This document shows, in pieces, positions 18,513-28,023 of a DNA stretch of 64,000 nt. The stretch spans positions 23,583-87,582 of the forward strand of contig DATKLE010000155.1 in NCBI GenBank assembly GCA_035542575.1, read 5' to 3'. Position 1 is the first letter of the stretch. Each line of letters opens with the position of its first letter. The notes under the pieces are model-generated. The model did not search any database. It was not told the origin of the DNA and saw only the letters and a program-made list of their open reading frames with translations. Source of the stretch: JAIQET01 sp035542575. GTDB lineage: Bacteria > Acidobacteriota > Terriglobia > Terriglobales > Acidobacteriaceae. Position numbers and translations under genes: made by a program.

Positions 18513-19405
18513 GCGAACAAGCCAAGCAAGTGTTGCTACGGAAGCTGGAAGAGCTGGAGCAGATGCCCAGCCTCCCGGTGGTCCTCGGCCCCCTGCTGCG
18601 CTATTTCGAACAGCCGCTGGAGCGCCTGGACGTGCAGGCCGTGGTGGACCTGATCTCGCAGGACAAGTCCCTGGCGGCACAGTGCTTGCACATGGCGAAC
18701 TCGCCTTTGTTCGGGCGCTGGCAAAGGGTGGACAGTGTGCGGAATGCGGTGGTGGCGCTGGGCATGCAGCGCATGCGGGACATCGCGCTGTCGTGCTCCA
18801 TGCTCAAGCTGGTGCCCGACGATCAAAAGGGCATTGATCCCACCGTGTTCTGGGAACATTCTCTGGGTTGCGCCCTGGTGAGCCGCCGCTTTGCCCGGCG
18901 GATTGAATTTGCCGACCACAGCAAGGCTTACCTGGCAGGCTTACTGCACGACCTCGGAATCATCGTCAATTTGTGGATTCTGCCGCAGGAGTTTGGACAA
19001 GCGATGGAACTAGCGCGCTCGCGCCAGATTCCACTGCATGAGGCAGAACTGGAAACCATGGGCCTCACTCACTGCGAGAGCGGCCGGCGGCTCGCCGAGA
19101 AATGGGGCTTTCCTCCCGAACTGGTGGAGGTAGTGGATGGCCATCATCGCGTAGAGAGCGCGACCAACCACCGCGCGCTGCTGGCCCTGGTCTCGCTTTC
19201 CGACCTGCTCTGCCGCATGAATGGACTGGGCCACGGCTTCGTCGAGGAGCGGCAGGTTGATTTTCTCGAGCAACCGGGATTTGCACTGCTGCTCGCGGAA
19301 TGTCCCACGTTGGAGACGTTCGACTGGGCCCGCTTCACTTTCGAGCTCGAGGGCTACATGGACGAAGTTCATCGCCTGGTAAGTGTGCTATACCGGCCAA
19401 AATGA
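18509..19405 (+). CDS. HDOD-domain signalling protein
   Basis: This 298-residue protein consists of one HDOD domain, a catalytically silent relative of HD phosphohydrolases used as a signalling module. Typical elements are LPSLPVVL-type entry (MPSLPVVLGPLL), LISQDKSLAAQCLHMANS, AVVALGMQRMRDIALS, FWEHSLGCALVSR and LAGLLHDLGIIV. HD here is LLHDLG without the other metal ligands of active HD enzymes. ATG 18509 overlaps the fliL stop; its own stop overlaps the cheB start (ATGA at 19402-19405). Position between fliL and cheB suggests a link to motility control, but no partner is known. Confidence 0.88.
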   Translation: MSEQAKQVLLRKLEELEQMPSLPVVLGPLLRYFEQPLERLDVQAVVDLISQDKSLAAQCLHMANSPLFGRWQRVDSVRNAVVALGMQRMRDIALSCSMLKLVPDDQKGIDPTVFWEHSLGCALVSRRFARRIEFADHSKAYLAGLLHDLGIIVNLWILPQEFGQAMELARSRQIPLHEAELETMGLTHCESGRRLAEKWGFPPELVEVVDGHHRVESATNHRALLALVSLSDLLCRMNGLGHGFVEERQVDFLEQPGFALLLAECPTLETFDWARFTFELEGYMDEVHRLVSVLYRPK

Positions 19406-20490
19406 ACGGGAACCAGGACAACTCGCGTCTGATTCGCGTGCTGGTGGCTGACGATAGCGCGTTCATGCGGACGGCGCTGATGCGGATGATCGAGTCGGAC
19501 CCCAGTCTACGGGTGAGCGGCACTGCCCAGAACGGTCTCGAGACCCTGGAGAAAATCACGGCGCTGCAGCCAGACGTAGTCACCCTCGACGTGGAGATGC
19601 CCAAGCTGAACGGACTGGAGACGCTGAAACGCATCATGCAGGAGGCCCCCCGTCCGGTCATCATGGTCAGCTCCCTGACGCAGGAGGGAGCGGAGACCAC
19701 ACTGGACGCATTGGCCAGCGGTGCATTCGACTATGTGCCCAAGCAGCTCTCCTATGTTTCGCTCGACATCATAAAAATCCGCGATGAGCTGGTGGAAAAA
19801 ATCAAAGCTGCAGCGGAAAGCGGGCGGCGGAAGCCGATGGCCAGGGTTACGCAGCCGTCCCGCTCCGACGTCAGAGTCAGCCCCCTGATTGCGAATCATG
19901 TTCCGCCCAGCGTGGTTGCGCTTGGCACCTCGACCGGAGGACCTAAGGCCTTGCAGCAGATTCTCCCCATCCTGCCTGCAGATTTGCCAGTGGGAGTGTT
20001 GATCGTGCAGCACATGCCGCCGGGATTTACCGGGCCATTCGCGCGCCGTCTGGACGGGCTGTGCAAGGTGCGGGTGAGGGAGGCCGTGCACGATGAGCCA
20101 GTCGAAGCCGGGACCGTCTACATCGCCCCCGCAGGACAGCAGATGACCGTGCAGCGGCGCGCGCCTTCGAGAGTAACCGTCCGGCTTTCCCACACTCCGG
20201 ACAACACCCCCCACATTCCTTCGGTGGACGTGATGATGCTGTCGGCGGCGGAGGTGTACGGCGCACTCACGATGGGAATCATCATGACGGGCATGGGTGC
20301 GGACGGATTGCAGGGCATGCAGGCGATCGCGCGCCAAGGCGGGCTTACGGTGGGTCAGGATGAAGCTACCTGTGCGGTGTATGGTATGCCCCGCTCCTGC
20401 GCTGAGGCCGGGGTGCTGCAACGCGTGGTATCTCTGCCGCGAATTCCAGAGCAGATTCTTCAAGCTACCCGGTACCGGCAGCGCGCATAG
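19402..20490 (+). CDS. cheB: Chemotaxis protein-glutamate methylesterase/deamidase CheB
   Basis: CheB removes methyl groups from chemoreceptors to reset sensitivity. The 362-residue protein has a receiver domain (Asp63 in VTLDVEMPKLNG) and a CheB methylesterase domain with the catalytic triad Ser177 (GTSTGGPKAL), His204 (QHMPPGFT) and Asp301 (GMGADG). Start ATG 19402 overlaps the HDOD stop; the frame is also open upstream but within the preceding gene. No cheA, cheW or cheR is in the window. The last 26 bases overlap the 3' end of the convergent receiver gene. Confidence 0.96.
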   Translation: MNGNQDNSRLIRVLVADDSAFMRTALMRMIESDPSLRVSGTAQNGLETLEKITALQPDVVTLDVEMPKLNGLETLKRIMQEAPRPVIMVSSLTQEGAETTLDALASGAFDYVPKQLSYVSLDIIKIRDELVEKIKAAAESGRRKPMARVTQPSRSDVRVSPLIANHVPPSVVALGTSTGGPKALQQILPILPADLPVGVLIVQHMPPGFTGPFARRLDGLCKVRVREAVHDEPVEAGTVYIAPAGQQMTVQRRAPSRVTVRLSHTPDNTPHIPSVDVMMLSAAEVYGALTMGIIMTGMGADGLQGMQAIARQGGLTVGQDEATCAVYGMPRSCAEAGVLQRVVSLPRIPEQILQATRYRQRA

Positions 20491-20959
20491 CCAGTGGTTC
20501 TTCCGAGGTCTCGCCAGGCTCCAGAATGCTTCGTACGGTGCGTACCAGGGATTGAGCGGAAAACGGCTTGGGCAGATAGAACTCCGTTCGCCCTTGATTT
20601 TCGGCCCTGGTAATCACATTTTCCGGATACCCGGAAACAAACAGGGTTTTCAAACCCGGGCACACGGAGCGTAGCTCACGCGCCAAGTCGCGGCCATTCT
20701 GCCCGGGCATGACGACGTCGGTGACCAGCAAACGCACTTCCTGGCGATGGCAGCGGAAGGCAACGCTGGCGGCGATCGCCTCCCGCGCCTGCAGTACGTG
20801 GTAGCCAGCAGATTGCAGAACCTGGCAGGTGACTTCGCGCACGAAGTCTTCATCCTCGACCAGGAGAATAGTCGGGCGTCCCTCCGGCGGTTCGGCGCCG
20901 GCCAGAGTCGTGCCGGACTCAGCGATGGCTGCGAGTTCGAAAGTATCGGTGCAACCCAC
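20465..20959 (-). CDS. Single-domain response regulator (CheY-like receiver)
   Basis: The 164-residue product is a receiver domain (about 28-145) with acidic pair in VEDED, phosphoacceptor Asp81 (LVTDVVMPGQNG) and conserved Lys131 (LPKPFS), plus short tails of about 27 and 20 residues with no output domain. The QNGRDLARELR sequence is typical of receivers attached to hybrid kinases. GTG 20959 is supported by GGAGGT 5 bases upstream. The 3' end runs 26 bases into the 3' end of cheB on the other strand. Its kinase is not evident. Confidence 0.9.
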   Translation of the reverse strand: MGCTDTFELAAIAESGTTLAGAEPPEGRPTILLVEDEDFVREVTCQVLQSAGYHVLQAREAIAASVAFRCHRQEVRLLVTDVVMPGQNGRDLARELRSVCPGLKTLFVSGYPENVITRAENQGRTEFYLPKPFSAQSLVRTVRSILEPGETSEEPLAMRAAGTG

Positions 20960-21197
20960 GGTTCACCTCCAAGGCACGCGGTGGAGATTGCACACAGAGT
21001 GCCAACCAGCAGCGCGGAGGCTTGGTCAGAGGTCCGCTGACATTCTCTGTTTACAAATCCTTCATTCTTAGCACTGCCTTGTTGGTGACAGGGGGGCTAG
21101 TGCGATGGACCGGGCGGAGGTGCGGATCTGTGGGTGTCGTTTCGGGAGAAATCATGCGCGATCGTCGGGAATGGTTTCCTGAACTGGTAACGAGCGC

Positions 21198-23786
21198 TCA
21201 CTTGGCGCGGGAGAGCAGAGTATGGTCGGGATCGAGTACGACCTTTCGTGTACCGACCGGGGCGGAGAGACGGAATGCGGTTTCTGGACCGTCGGCAAAC
21301 ACGCGGCCCAGCAGCAGCGATCTTCCCGCCAGCACCGCATAGACAGGAACCGGGGTCACCAGTTCCTTGGGAGCGAACTTCTGCAGGATAGTGCCCGTCA
21401 CGGTGGTTGAGCGAGTCTTGGCTATGTACTTGACACCCTGTAAGTCGAAGCGGGGTACGGCGGTGCCGTTTACCCATCCGTCGTAAAACCAGTCCAGCGA
21501 CTTGCGTCCCTCGTACCAAAGCGAGGGAGGCAACTCCTCCTCGAAGACACGCATAAGATCGCGGGTGGTGATGGATCTTCCCTGGTATTGATCTCGCAAT
21601 TTGCGAAGTGCGCGCAGGAAAGGCTCGCCTTGGGCCTCGTTGGTAGGTGGCAGGTTCGCATCCGTATTGCGTTCGGCATCGCGCATCATGGTGCGCAACA
21701 TATGAAGGAGCCAGGTGCCGCGGCCGTAGCTGATGGCTTCATACCCGGCAGGGAATTGCGAACTGGAGAGCCGGGCGCCCAGAGTCACGGGGCCGGCATC
21801 CATGAGTGGGACATTCTGCTTGTTCTCTTGCAGCAGGTCATCGCGAAACTGACCCAGGACGGCGTGGAACCGGGACGGGTCGTCAGATTCGAGCAGCATC
21901 AAGGAACTGTAATTGGCCAAGGCTTCCACGATCCATTGGTCGCGATAGCTGCCCCAGGTGATCAGGTCGCCCCACCACTGGTGCGCGGTTTCGTGGGCCA
22001 CGACGGTTTCGTCCAGCGTGGCCTGCATAGGACTCATGTGCAAGTGCGACCTCTCTACTGGCGAGAGGAAGGACAGACTGGAGAGGAAAATCAGACTCGG
22101 CCACCCTTGGCTGAGGGCGCCGGGCATCTGGGTCAGGGATAATTCACGATAGGGATAGGGGCCAAAGCGGCGGGCGTAGAACTCGATGGCGCGCGCCGAT
22201 TGGTCAGCCACGGCCTGGGCATTGTGCGCCGGGGAGGGTGGTGGCGGGGTGATGAGAATCGGAGTTTCGCCGGTGCCGGGACGACTCGGCAGCGCCGGAA
22301 CTACAGCCTCGGGCGGGGCTTTCGGGAAAGCGCGCTCAACCCCGGAGGCTGCGTAGGTTTCGACGATGACATCTCCCGCGTGAGCGACGGCTCGCTCATA
22401 CTTGCCCAAGTTGAATCCCGCTACTGGGATGGGGCGGTCCGACACCCAGCAAGAAACCTGTTCTGCTTCTGGATGAGGGGATGGCTCGCTAGCAGGCTCT
22501 TGCGCGCGGGTTCCGGTTGCCACCAGAGTCCAACCTGGGGGGTAATGAAACTCCAGGTCGAAGTTCGACATGATGAGTCCAAGGTTGGGATACCACGTGC
22601 CGCGCGCTCCCACGTAGAGGAGGCCTCCTCCCGCCTCCGAGAGCACGTCCCCTGCATAGACAAAGTGCAGCACCGTCTCCTGTCCCGTCTGCAGCGGCCG
22701 GGGGAATACCAGCGCGACCATGTCGTTGCCGCGACGTGCGCGCTGCGTACCCTCCAGAGCGGGGTTGTGGATGAATTCCACGGGATGGCCATCCGCGTCC
22801 ACTTGCGTGATCTGGAGAAATCTTGAAAGTTCGAACAGCACAGCCCGCTGGCCACCCTGGCGAACGTCGAGGTGCAGCCAGGCCTCGACGCTCAGTTGCG
22901 TAGGCGGTTTTACTTGGGCGCGGATTTTGTAACGAGAGATCCGAACGGGGCCGGCCTGTCCCTGCTCTCCGGTCACGCCGCTGACGTCCGCGCGCTGCTC
23001 ACCTTTTCGGCCCAAGGCAATCGAAGCCCAGACGTCGTAGTAGCTTCCACTCTCGACCGTCTTGAGTTGACCCGCCTGGACCTGCTCGGGCGCCAGGGAA
23101 TCATAGAAAACATCGAAGTTGCCCAATTTGCGGCCCTGGAGTCGGGCATGCAGCATGCGATCGTCCGCCGCCGGGCTCGCCGGCGAGCTCGAGGATTGTG
23201 CCTGATCTCCCGTGACCGGCAGACTCCGGCTGAAGCTCAGCAGCAGCCGTAGGGCGTCGCCTTCCGCCAGATTCTGCGCAGTGGAGTTCCACTGCGACAC
23301 GAACTCCTCAGTGTTGTCAGCAGGTCGAAGGAACTTTTGCAGTTCAGCGAAGGTGTCATCGTTGAAGCGGAAGTATGCGCTGACAAATCGTTCTTCCAGA
23401 ATCGCGGCGCCAGTGAACAGCGCCATGGACCCGCGCTCGACCTGGTTGGGCGGAATCAGGAGCACTTCCCCGTCCCCCTCGAAGAAGGCGCCGGTGACGC
23501 GTCCGGCGACGTCCTGGGTGAAGGCGATGGTTCCATCGTCCAGGGTGATGTGCAGGGCAGCGCGATCCAGGGAGGCTTCGCGGACACGATAAACGCGGGC
23601 CGAATCCAGGCCCACGCTGCGCAACTGGGTGTACAGAGCTTCGGCGGGATGGGCTTGAGAGGGAGGCGCCGGCGCAACCGTTCCCGTGGGATTCTGCGCG
23701 GGCTGGCCCGCTGCCAGGAGCGCGCAGGTTACGAGGACAGTGATAAGCCCTGCACAAGTTCGACTTTTCCTGAGTACTTCGGTCAC
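21198..23786 (-). CDS. Secreted M1-family (gluzincin) aminopeptidase-like protein
   Basis: The 862-residue protein starts with an export signal (AGLITVLVTCALLAAGQPA). The first 250 residues resemble no family I can name; from about 270 there is an M1-like beta domain and then the zinc site HETAHQWWGD (His598, Glu599, His602) with the third ligand Glu621 in WIVEALANYSSLMLL. The GAMEN motif of classic aminopeptidases is not obvious; the equivalent region reads QMPGALSQGWPSL. A C-terminal segment (about 780-862) looks like the beta-sandwich found in related proteins. Probable role is extracytoplasmic peptide hydrolysis. GTG start with AGGGGGA about 13 bases upstream; only 38 bases separate it from the divergent peptidase-like gene. 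Confidence 0.85.
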   Translation of the reverse strand: MTEVLRKSRTCAGLITVLVTCALLAAGQPAQNPTGTVAPAPPSQAHPAEALYTQLRSVGLDSARVYRVREASLDRAALHITLDDGTIAFTQDVAGRVTGAFFEGDGEVLLIPPNQVERGSMALFTGAAILEERFVSAYFRFNDDTFAELQKFLRPADNTEEFVSQWNSTAQNLAEGDALRLLLSFSRSLPVTGDQAQSSSSPASPAADDRMLHARLQGRKLGNFDVFYDSLAPEQVQAGQLKTVESGSYYDVWASIALGRKGEQRADVSGVTGEQGQAGPVRISRYKIRAQVKPPTQLSVEAWLHLDVRQGGQRAVLFELSRFLQITQVDADGHPVEFIHNPALEGTQRARRGNDMVALVFPRPLQTGQETVLHFVYAGDVLSEAGGGLLYVGARGTWYPNLGLIMSNFDLEFHYPPGWTLVATGTRAQEPASEPSPHPEAEQVSCWVSDRPIPVAGFNLGKYERAVAHAGDVIVETYAASGVERAFPKAPPEAVVPALPSRPGTGETPILITPPPPSPAHNAQAVADQSARAIEFYARRFGPYPYRELSLTQMPGALSQGWPSLIFLSSLSFLSPVERSHLHMSPMQATLDETVVAHETAHQWWGDLITWGSYRDQWIVEALANYSSLMLLESDDPSRFHAVLGQFRDDLLQENKQNVPLMDAGPVTLGARLSSSQFPAGYEAISYGRGTWLLHMLRTMMRDAERNTDANLPPTNEAQGEPFLRALRKLRDQYQGRSITTRDLMRVFEEELPPSLWYEGRKSLDWFYDGWVNGTAVPRFDLQGVKYIAKTRSTTVTGTILQKFAPKELVTPVPVYAVLAGRSLLLGRVFADGPETAFRLSAPVGTRKVVLDPDHTLLSRAK

Positions 23787-23824
23787 CTACGCCAATATCC
23801 CCCTGGTTGTTAGAATGCGCCTCA

Positions 23825-25261
23825 ATGCGGGTTTCTGTCATCTTCTTCTTGACCGTCGTCCTGTTTTTGGCCGTGGCCGCGGTGTGCGCGCCGGCAGAGG
23901 TAATCCATCTCAAGAACGGGCGCACCATCTGGGCCGACCAGGTCCGGGAAAACGGCAGCCGGGTGGAGTACGACGTCGGCGACAATTCCTACGCCATTCC
24001 CAAATCCGCGGTGGACAGCATCGAGGCTGGCGGGGTTGCCCCGCAGTATGCGTCTTCACGGGGGGGAGGCACTGGCTCCAAAGATGTTCCCGCGTTCGCG
24101 CCCAGCGACAACCTCCGCAATGAGGCAGGACTTGCCGAGAAGATTATTCACGACGACAAAATCGATGGCGACGCGCTCAGCGCTCTCGAGCAACAAGGAG
24201 ACGCGGCCGCGACCACTACCGGGTACTTCATCGCCGGCAAGCACGAATTTGACCGCGGCAACTTCAGCAAGGCCCGCAGTTACTTCGAAACTGCACTGCG
24301 TTTTGACTCGCAAAATGCGACGGTCCTGAACTACTACGCGGCGCTGCTGGTGCGCACCGGCAATGCTGCCGAGGCACTACCCTACGCCGAGCGGGCGGTG
24401 CGCAGCGCTCCGGATTCGGCCGATGCTTTGGCCGTCCTGGGGTATGCCCAGTTTGCGGCCGACCGCAATCGCGACGCAATCCGCACCTGGAAACGCTCGC
24501 TGGAGCTGCGGCCTGACGCGACGGTGCAACAGTACCTGGCGAAGGCGGAGCGCGAGGCCACGGCGGAAGCCGACTTCTCGCAAAACGAGAGTAGCCATTT
24601 CACCCTGCGCTACGAAGGCAGGCAGACGCCGGACTCGCTGCGGCGGGCGCTGATGGAGACCCTGGAGTCGGAGTACGACGACCTGGTGCGGGAATTTGGA
24701 GTCGCTCCACGCAGCAGCATTCCGGTCATCTTATATACCGACCAGGCGTTCTTTGACGTTACCCAGGCGCCATCGTGGAGCGGAGCGGTGAACGACGGGA
24801 AACTGCGCATTCCGGTGGAGGGGGTGGATTCGGTCACCCCGGAGCTGGCCCGGGTGCTCAAGCACGAACTGGCACACTCCTTTATCAATCAGCTCTCCGG
24901 GGGGCGCTGCCCGCAGTGGCTGCACGAAGGGATCGCCCAGGCTATGGAGCCGAAATCGCTGGCTTCCCACGGTCAGCGGCTGGCCCAACTGTTCCAGGAA
25001 CAGCACGAGATTCCCTTCAACGCTCTGGAAGGCAGCTTCATGCGCTTCTCGCCGATGGAAGCCGTGTTGGCTTACGATGAGTCGCTGGCCGCCGTGGAGT
25101 ACATCAACGAAACCTACGGCATGAGCGACTTGCGGCGCATTCTGGAAAGACTGGCGGAGGGGAGTTCAACCGAAGCCGCGATGCGCCGCACCATCCATTC
25201 CGATTACGGACAGCTGGAAACAGAAGTAGGCAAGTATCTGATCAGCCGCTACGGGAACTAA
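23825..25261 (+). CDS. Exported TPR protein with gluzincin (peptidase MA-like) domain
   Basis: The 478-residue protein has a signal peptide (VIFFLTVVLFLAVAAVCAPA), an SH3-like start (VIHLKNGRTIWADQV), TPR repeats (about 135-240: KHEFDRGNFSKARSYFETAL, then NAAEALPYAERAVRSAP) and a metallopeptidase-like domain (about 245-470) with HELAH (His347, Glu348, His351) and a likely third ligand Glu368 in WLHEGIAQAME. This is the peptidase MA-like fold seen in many acidobacterial proteins. ATG 23825 is preferred over an in-frame TTG at 23807 because the signal peptide then starts with MRVSV. It diverges from the M1-like gene with a very short gap. Confidence 0.85.
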   Translation: MRVSVIFFLTVVLFLAVAAVCAPAEVIHLKNGRTIWADQVRENGSRVEYDVGDNSYAIPKSAVDSIEAGGVAPQYASSRGGGTGSKDVPAFAPSDNLRNEAGLAEKIIHDDKIDGDALSALEQQGDAAATTTGYFIAGKHEFDRGNFSKARSYFETALRFDSQNATVLNYYAALLVRTGNAAEALPYAERAVRSAPDSADALAVLGYAQFAADRNRDAIRTWKRSLELRPDATVQQYLAKAEREATAEADFSQNESSHFTLRYEGRQTPDSLRRALMETLESEYDDLVREFGVAPRSSIPVILYTDQAFFDVTQAPSWSGAVNDGKLRIPVEGVDSVTPELARVLKHELAHSFINQLSGGRCPQWLHEGIAQAMEPKSLASHGQRLAQLFQEQHEIPFNALEGSFMRFSPMEAVLAYDESLAAVEYINETYGMSDLRRILERLAEGSSTEAAMRRTIHSDYGQLETEVGKYLISRYGN

Positions 25262-25367
25262 GAGGGGCGATGCCACCGCTTGCTCTGCAAAGCCCGCAGG
25301 CCCCACGTCCTAAGGTGCCATTGCCGCCCGATTCCTTCTGTGTTAACTTCTGCCGTCGGCTGCTCTG

Positions 25368-26141
25368 ATGCGCTTCCTGTTTAGACACGAAAAGCCTGCG
25401 GTGCTGGCGCGCGAGCCGGTGCACGCCGATGTCCCGGAGCTCGCGGACGCTGAGTTAGCAGCCATCTACTATGGCCAGCGCATGGCCGGTGACTTTTACG
25501 ACTTCATCCGCGTCAGCCCGAACCGGGTGGTTTTTGGGTTGCTCGACGTGGCCGGGCCGCATGATGACAATCGCGAGATCATCATGGCCGCGCAGCGGAC
25601 GTTCCGAAGCCTGGCGGCGGAGTTGCTGGCCAAGCCTGAGGCGAACGAAGCCGAGGCTATGGTTCGGCTCTGCATTCAGCTCAACCGCACAATTTTGCAG
25701 GCGGAAGGCGGCGGGGTGCGCTCCTGCCCGGCCTTCGCCGGCTGCTACAACGAAGGCCTCGGCACGGTTTCCTACTTCAACGCCGGCCACACCCCCGGGC
25801 TGTTGTGCCATAGCAGCGGAGTGGCGGAGTTGGGCGCTACTGGCCTGCCCCTGGGATTGTTTTCGCATGCCACCTGCGATGCGGCCATGGTGGCGCTGGA
25901 GCCCGGAGCGGCCCTGCTCGTGGTGTCACGCGGCATCGTCGAGGGAAGGTGCAATGGGAACGAATTCGGGCTGGAGGGGGTGAAGACCAGCCTGGAGGGC
26001 GTGAAAGCAGGTTCCGCGACCGCGCTGTGCACTACGATCCTGGACCGCGTGCAACAGTTCATGTGCAAGCCGCCCACCCACGATGACGTAACCGCGCTGG
26101 CTCTGCTGCGGATGGCGGAGATCCCCGCAACCAGGCACTGA
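25368..26141 (+). CDS. PP2C-type (SpoIIE/RsbU) serine phosphatase, stand-alone
   Basis: The 257-residue protein is a SpoIIE-type phosphatase domain with no sensor domain. Metal-binding positions are visible in MAGDFYDF (Asp42), LLDVAG (Asp59) and THDDVTAL near residue 240; NAGHTPGLLCHSSG and GLPLGLF are standard motifs. Such enzymes dephosphorylate anti-sigma antagonists in partner-switching systems, but no antagonist or anti-sigma gene is next to it. It follows the TPR gene after 106 bases on the same strand. Confidence 0.88.
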   Translation: MRFLFRHEKPAVLAREPVHADVPELADAELAAIYYGQRMAGDFYDFIRVSPNRVVFGLLDVAGPHDDNREIIMAAQRTFRSLAAELLAKPEANEAEAMVRLCIQLNRTILQAEGGGVRSCPAFAGCYNEGLGTVSYFNAGHTPGLLCHSSGVAELGATGLPLGLFSHATCDAAMVALEPGAALLVVSRGIVEGRCNGNEFGLEGVKTSLEGVKAGSATALCTTILDRVQQFMCKPPTHDDVTALALLRMAEIPATRH

Positions 26142-26241
26142 GCTACTCCCAAATTCTGGCATTGGGTGGCGCAGCGCTGCGATCTTCACCCTGGAACCAA
26201 CCGCAGCTCACCGCTGTTCCTTGGTTCGCCTTGCCAGTCTC

Positions 26242-28023
26242 CTAGCCCCGCCGCGCTTTCTTCTTCCGGGCTGGCTTCGGGGCTGGTTCCGCTTTGGGCA
26301 TGGGCGCCAGCTCATCGGCAGTCACAAACAGCGGTTCAATATCGGTAGGAATTCCCTGCAGCTTGTCGAGCGCGCGTTTGAGAGCAGGACGCACCACACC
26401 AAGCTCATCGAGCATCTTCTTGGCTCCGGCATAGTCGCCCTCTGCTTCCAAGGTAAGGAGATCGTGATCGAGTTCGGCCACCGCCGGCTTGATCTTGCCC
26501 ATGTCCACGCTGAAGGTCCCATCCCCATGTTGAACGAAGGCTCCCTTGTCCATGAGGAAGTTGAACTGGACCGCCATCCCTTTACCGTGGGCGTCTTCCA
26601 AACCAAAACGCAGGCTGCGAAAGGCGGAAGCCAGGTAGGTGGTGTAGAGCTGGCGCTGGGCGGCTTCATCGGAGGGCAGAATCTTGTTCAAGCCCATCTC
26701 CGACGCGTGATCCATCATGTACTGCAAGGCAAACAGGCCGGTAACGTCGGCCTTGGCTTCTTCGATGGCGCCATACAGCTCTTTCAACTCAATGCGGGGG
26801 CTGGTGTCGCGCCCCGCCACCGTGATCTGGTGCGGCCCCAGGCCGTGCATCAGCTCGTGAGCGACAGTGTGGGTGAAAAATGAATCGAAGCTGACATCCA
26901 CCATCGCCGATTTTGTCAGGGTGCGGCGGGCGATGGGCAGCAGCGCGCTGTGAAATTTGGCCTCCTGCACATTCTTCAGCATCACCCGCTTGCTGCCCTT
27001 CTGGTTGACCACGCGTTCGTCGTTGGGAAGGTTGTAAGCGGCGGTCTGCACGCCGTGCGCGCCATCACCGGCAGCCAGGATCTCGTCCACCACGCGAAGG
27101 GGCGCGGCGGCACCCAACTTGGGATTGCGGTACTGCGGGTCGATGGGCAGGTGGTCTTCGATCTCCTGCAGATGCTGGGAAAAAGCCGAGAGCTTGGCCG
27201 TCTCCTCATCATCCCGCAGGTTTAGGTAGGCTTCAAAAGCCGCTTTGTAGCCGAACAATTCATCGTTGTAGGTTTCGTAGGGACCGATGGTAAGGTCAAT
27301 TGGCGCGTCCAGGTCCATCCAGGCCATGTCGCTTTCATAGTAGTCGTTGGAAAGAAAAGCGTCCGCGCGGAGGGTGAGGAACTTCTTCAACGATGGGTTG
27401 TCCGTCAATGCGGCCGCCTCGCGCAGCAAGCTTGCGGAGCGGGTGAGGTCGTCCTTGTATTCGTCGCTGTACGGGACCATGGTCAGCTCGCGACCCGGCG
27501 AACCGGGGTTCCGGCGAATGACGGTAAAGAATCCTCTGGCCTGTTCCTGCTGGTCCTTTGGCAATGCCGAGGCCCAGTGCTCGAACTCTGCCGCGGTCAT
27601 ATCTTCAGGATAGAAATTTGCGCCTTTCGGCTTGCGCGGCGGGACCCCGGGTAGGAAGGCTTTGTATTCGTCAATGTCGGACCAGGGGCCTTTGTTGATC
27701 CAGAAATAATGCAGACGGGCCTCTCCCAGGGAAGTAGCGTCCTTCCTCAGCTTCTTGTACAGGGCCACATCGCCGCTCCAGAGCTGCTTCATGAAGATGT
27801 CGTCCAGGATGCGGCTGGCCTGGATCAGCTTGACCAGGGCCTGCTGATCGCCATACGAAAGCTTCGATGTATCCACGCGAATGGGCGTAGGCGCAAACCG
27901 GGCCGCCATTTTCTTCAGTTCCGCCAGGCCGGGGACGGCAGGGCTGCTCTTCTTTTGTGCTCTGGCTTGAATACCTGATGCTCCCAGGAGTAGGGCAAGG
28001 AGAAAGTAGCTGGTCAGCCTCAT
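26242..28023 (-). CDS. Exported M49-like (dipeptidyl peptidase III-related) zinc peptidase
   Basis: The 593-residue product has a signal peptide (LTSYFLLALLLGASGIQARAQ). The zinc motif is HELMH (His389, Glu390, His393) and about 30 residues later EEAKAD (421-426) supplies the third ligand; this corresponds to the HEXXGH...EECRA(E/D) arrangement of dipeptidyl peptidase III but with the plain HEXXH spacing. Upstream text (EYKAFLPGVPPRKPKGANFYP, THTVAHELMHGLGPHQI) is typical of the bacterial M49-related group. The C-terminus is Lys/Pro-rich (PAPKPARKKKARRG). ATG 28023 is chosen because GGAGGTGAAAG precedes it at ideal spacing; the frame is open 19 codons further. It diverges from the peptidyl-prolyl isomerase gene. 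Confidence 0.85.
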   Translation of the reverse strand: MRLTSYFLLALLLGASGIQARAQKKSSPAVPGLAELKKMAARFAPTPIRVDTSKLSYGDQQALVKLIQASRILDDIFMKQLWSGDVALYKKLRKDATSLGEARLHYFWINKGPWSDIDEYKAFLPGVPPRKPKGANFYPEDMTAAEFEHWASALPKDQQEQARGFFTVIRRNPGSPGRELTMVPYSDEYKDDLTRSASLLREAAALTDNPSLKKFLTLRADAFLSNDYYESDMAWMDLDAPIDLTIGPYETYNDELFGYKAAFEAYLNLRDDEETAKLSAFSQHLQEIEDHLPIDPQYRNPKLGAAAPLRVVDEILAAGDGAHGVQTAAYNLPNDERVVNQKGSKRVMLKNVQEAKFHSALLPIARRTLTKSAMVDVSFDSFFTHTVAHELMHGLGPHQITVAGRDTSPRIELKELYGAIEEAKADVTGLFALQYMMDHASEMGLNKILPSDEAAQRQLYTTYLASAFRSLRFGLEDAHGKGMAVQFNFLMDKGAFVQHGDGTFSVDMGKIKPAVAELDHDLLTLEAEGDYAGAKKMLDELGVVRPALKRALDKLQGIPTDIEPLFVTADELAPMPKAEPAPKPARKKKARRG

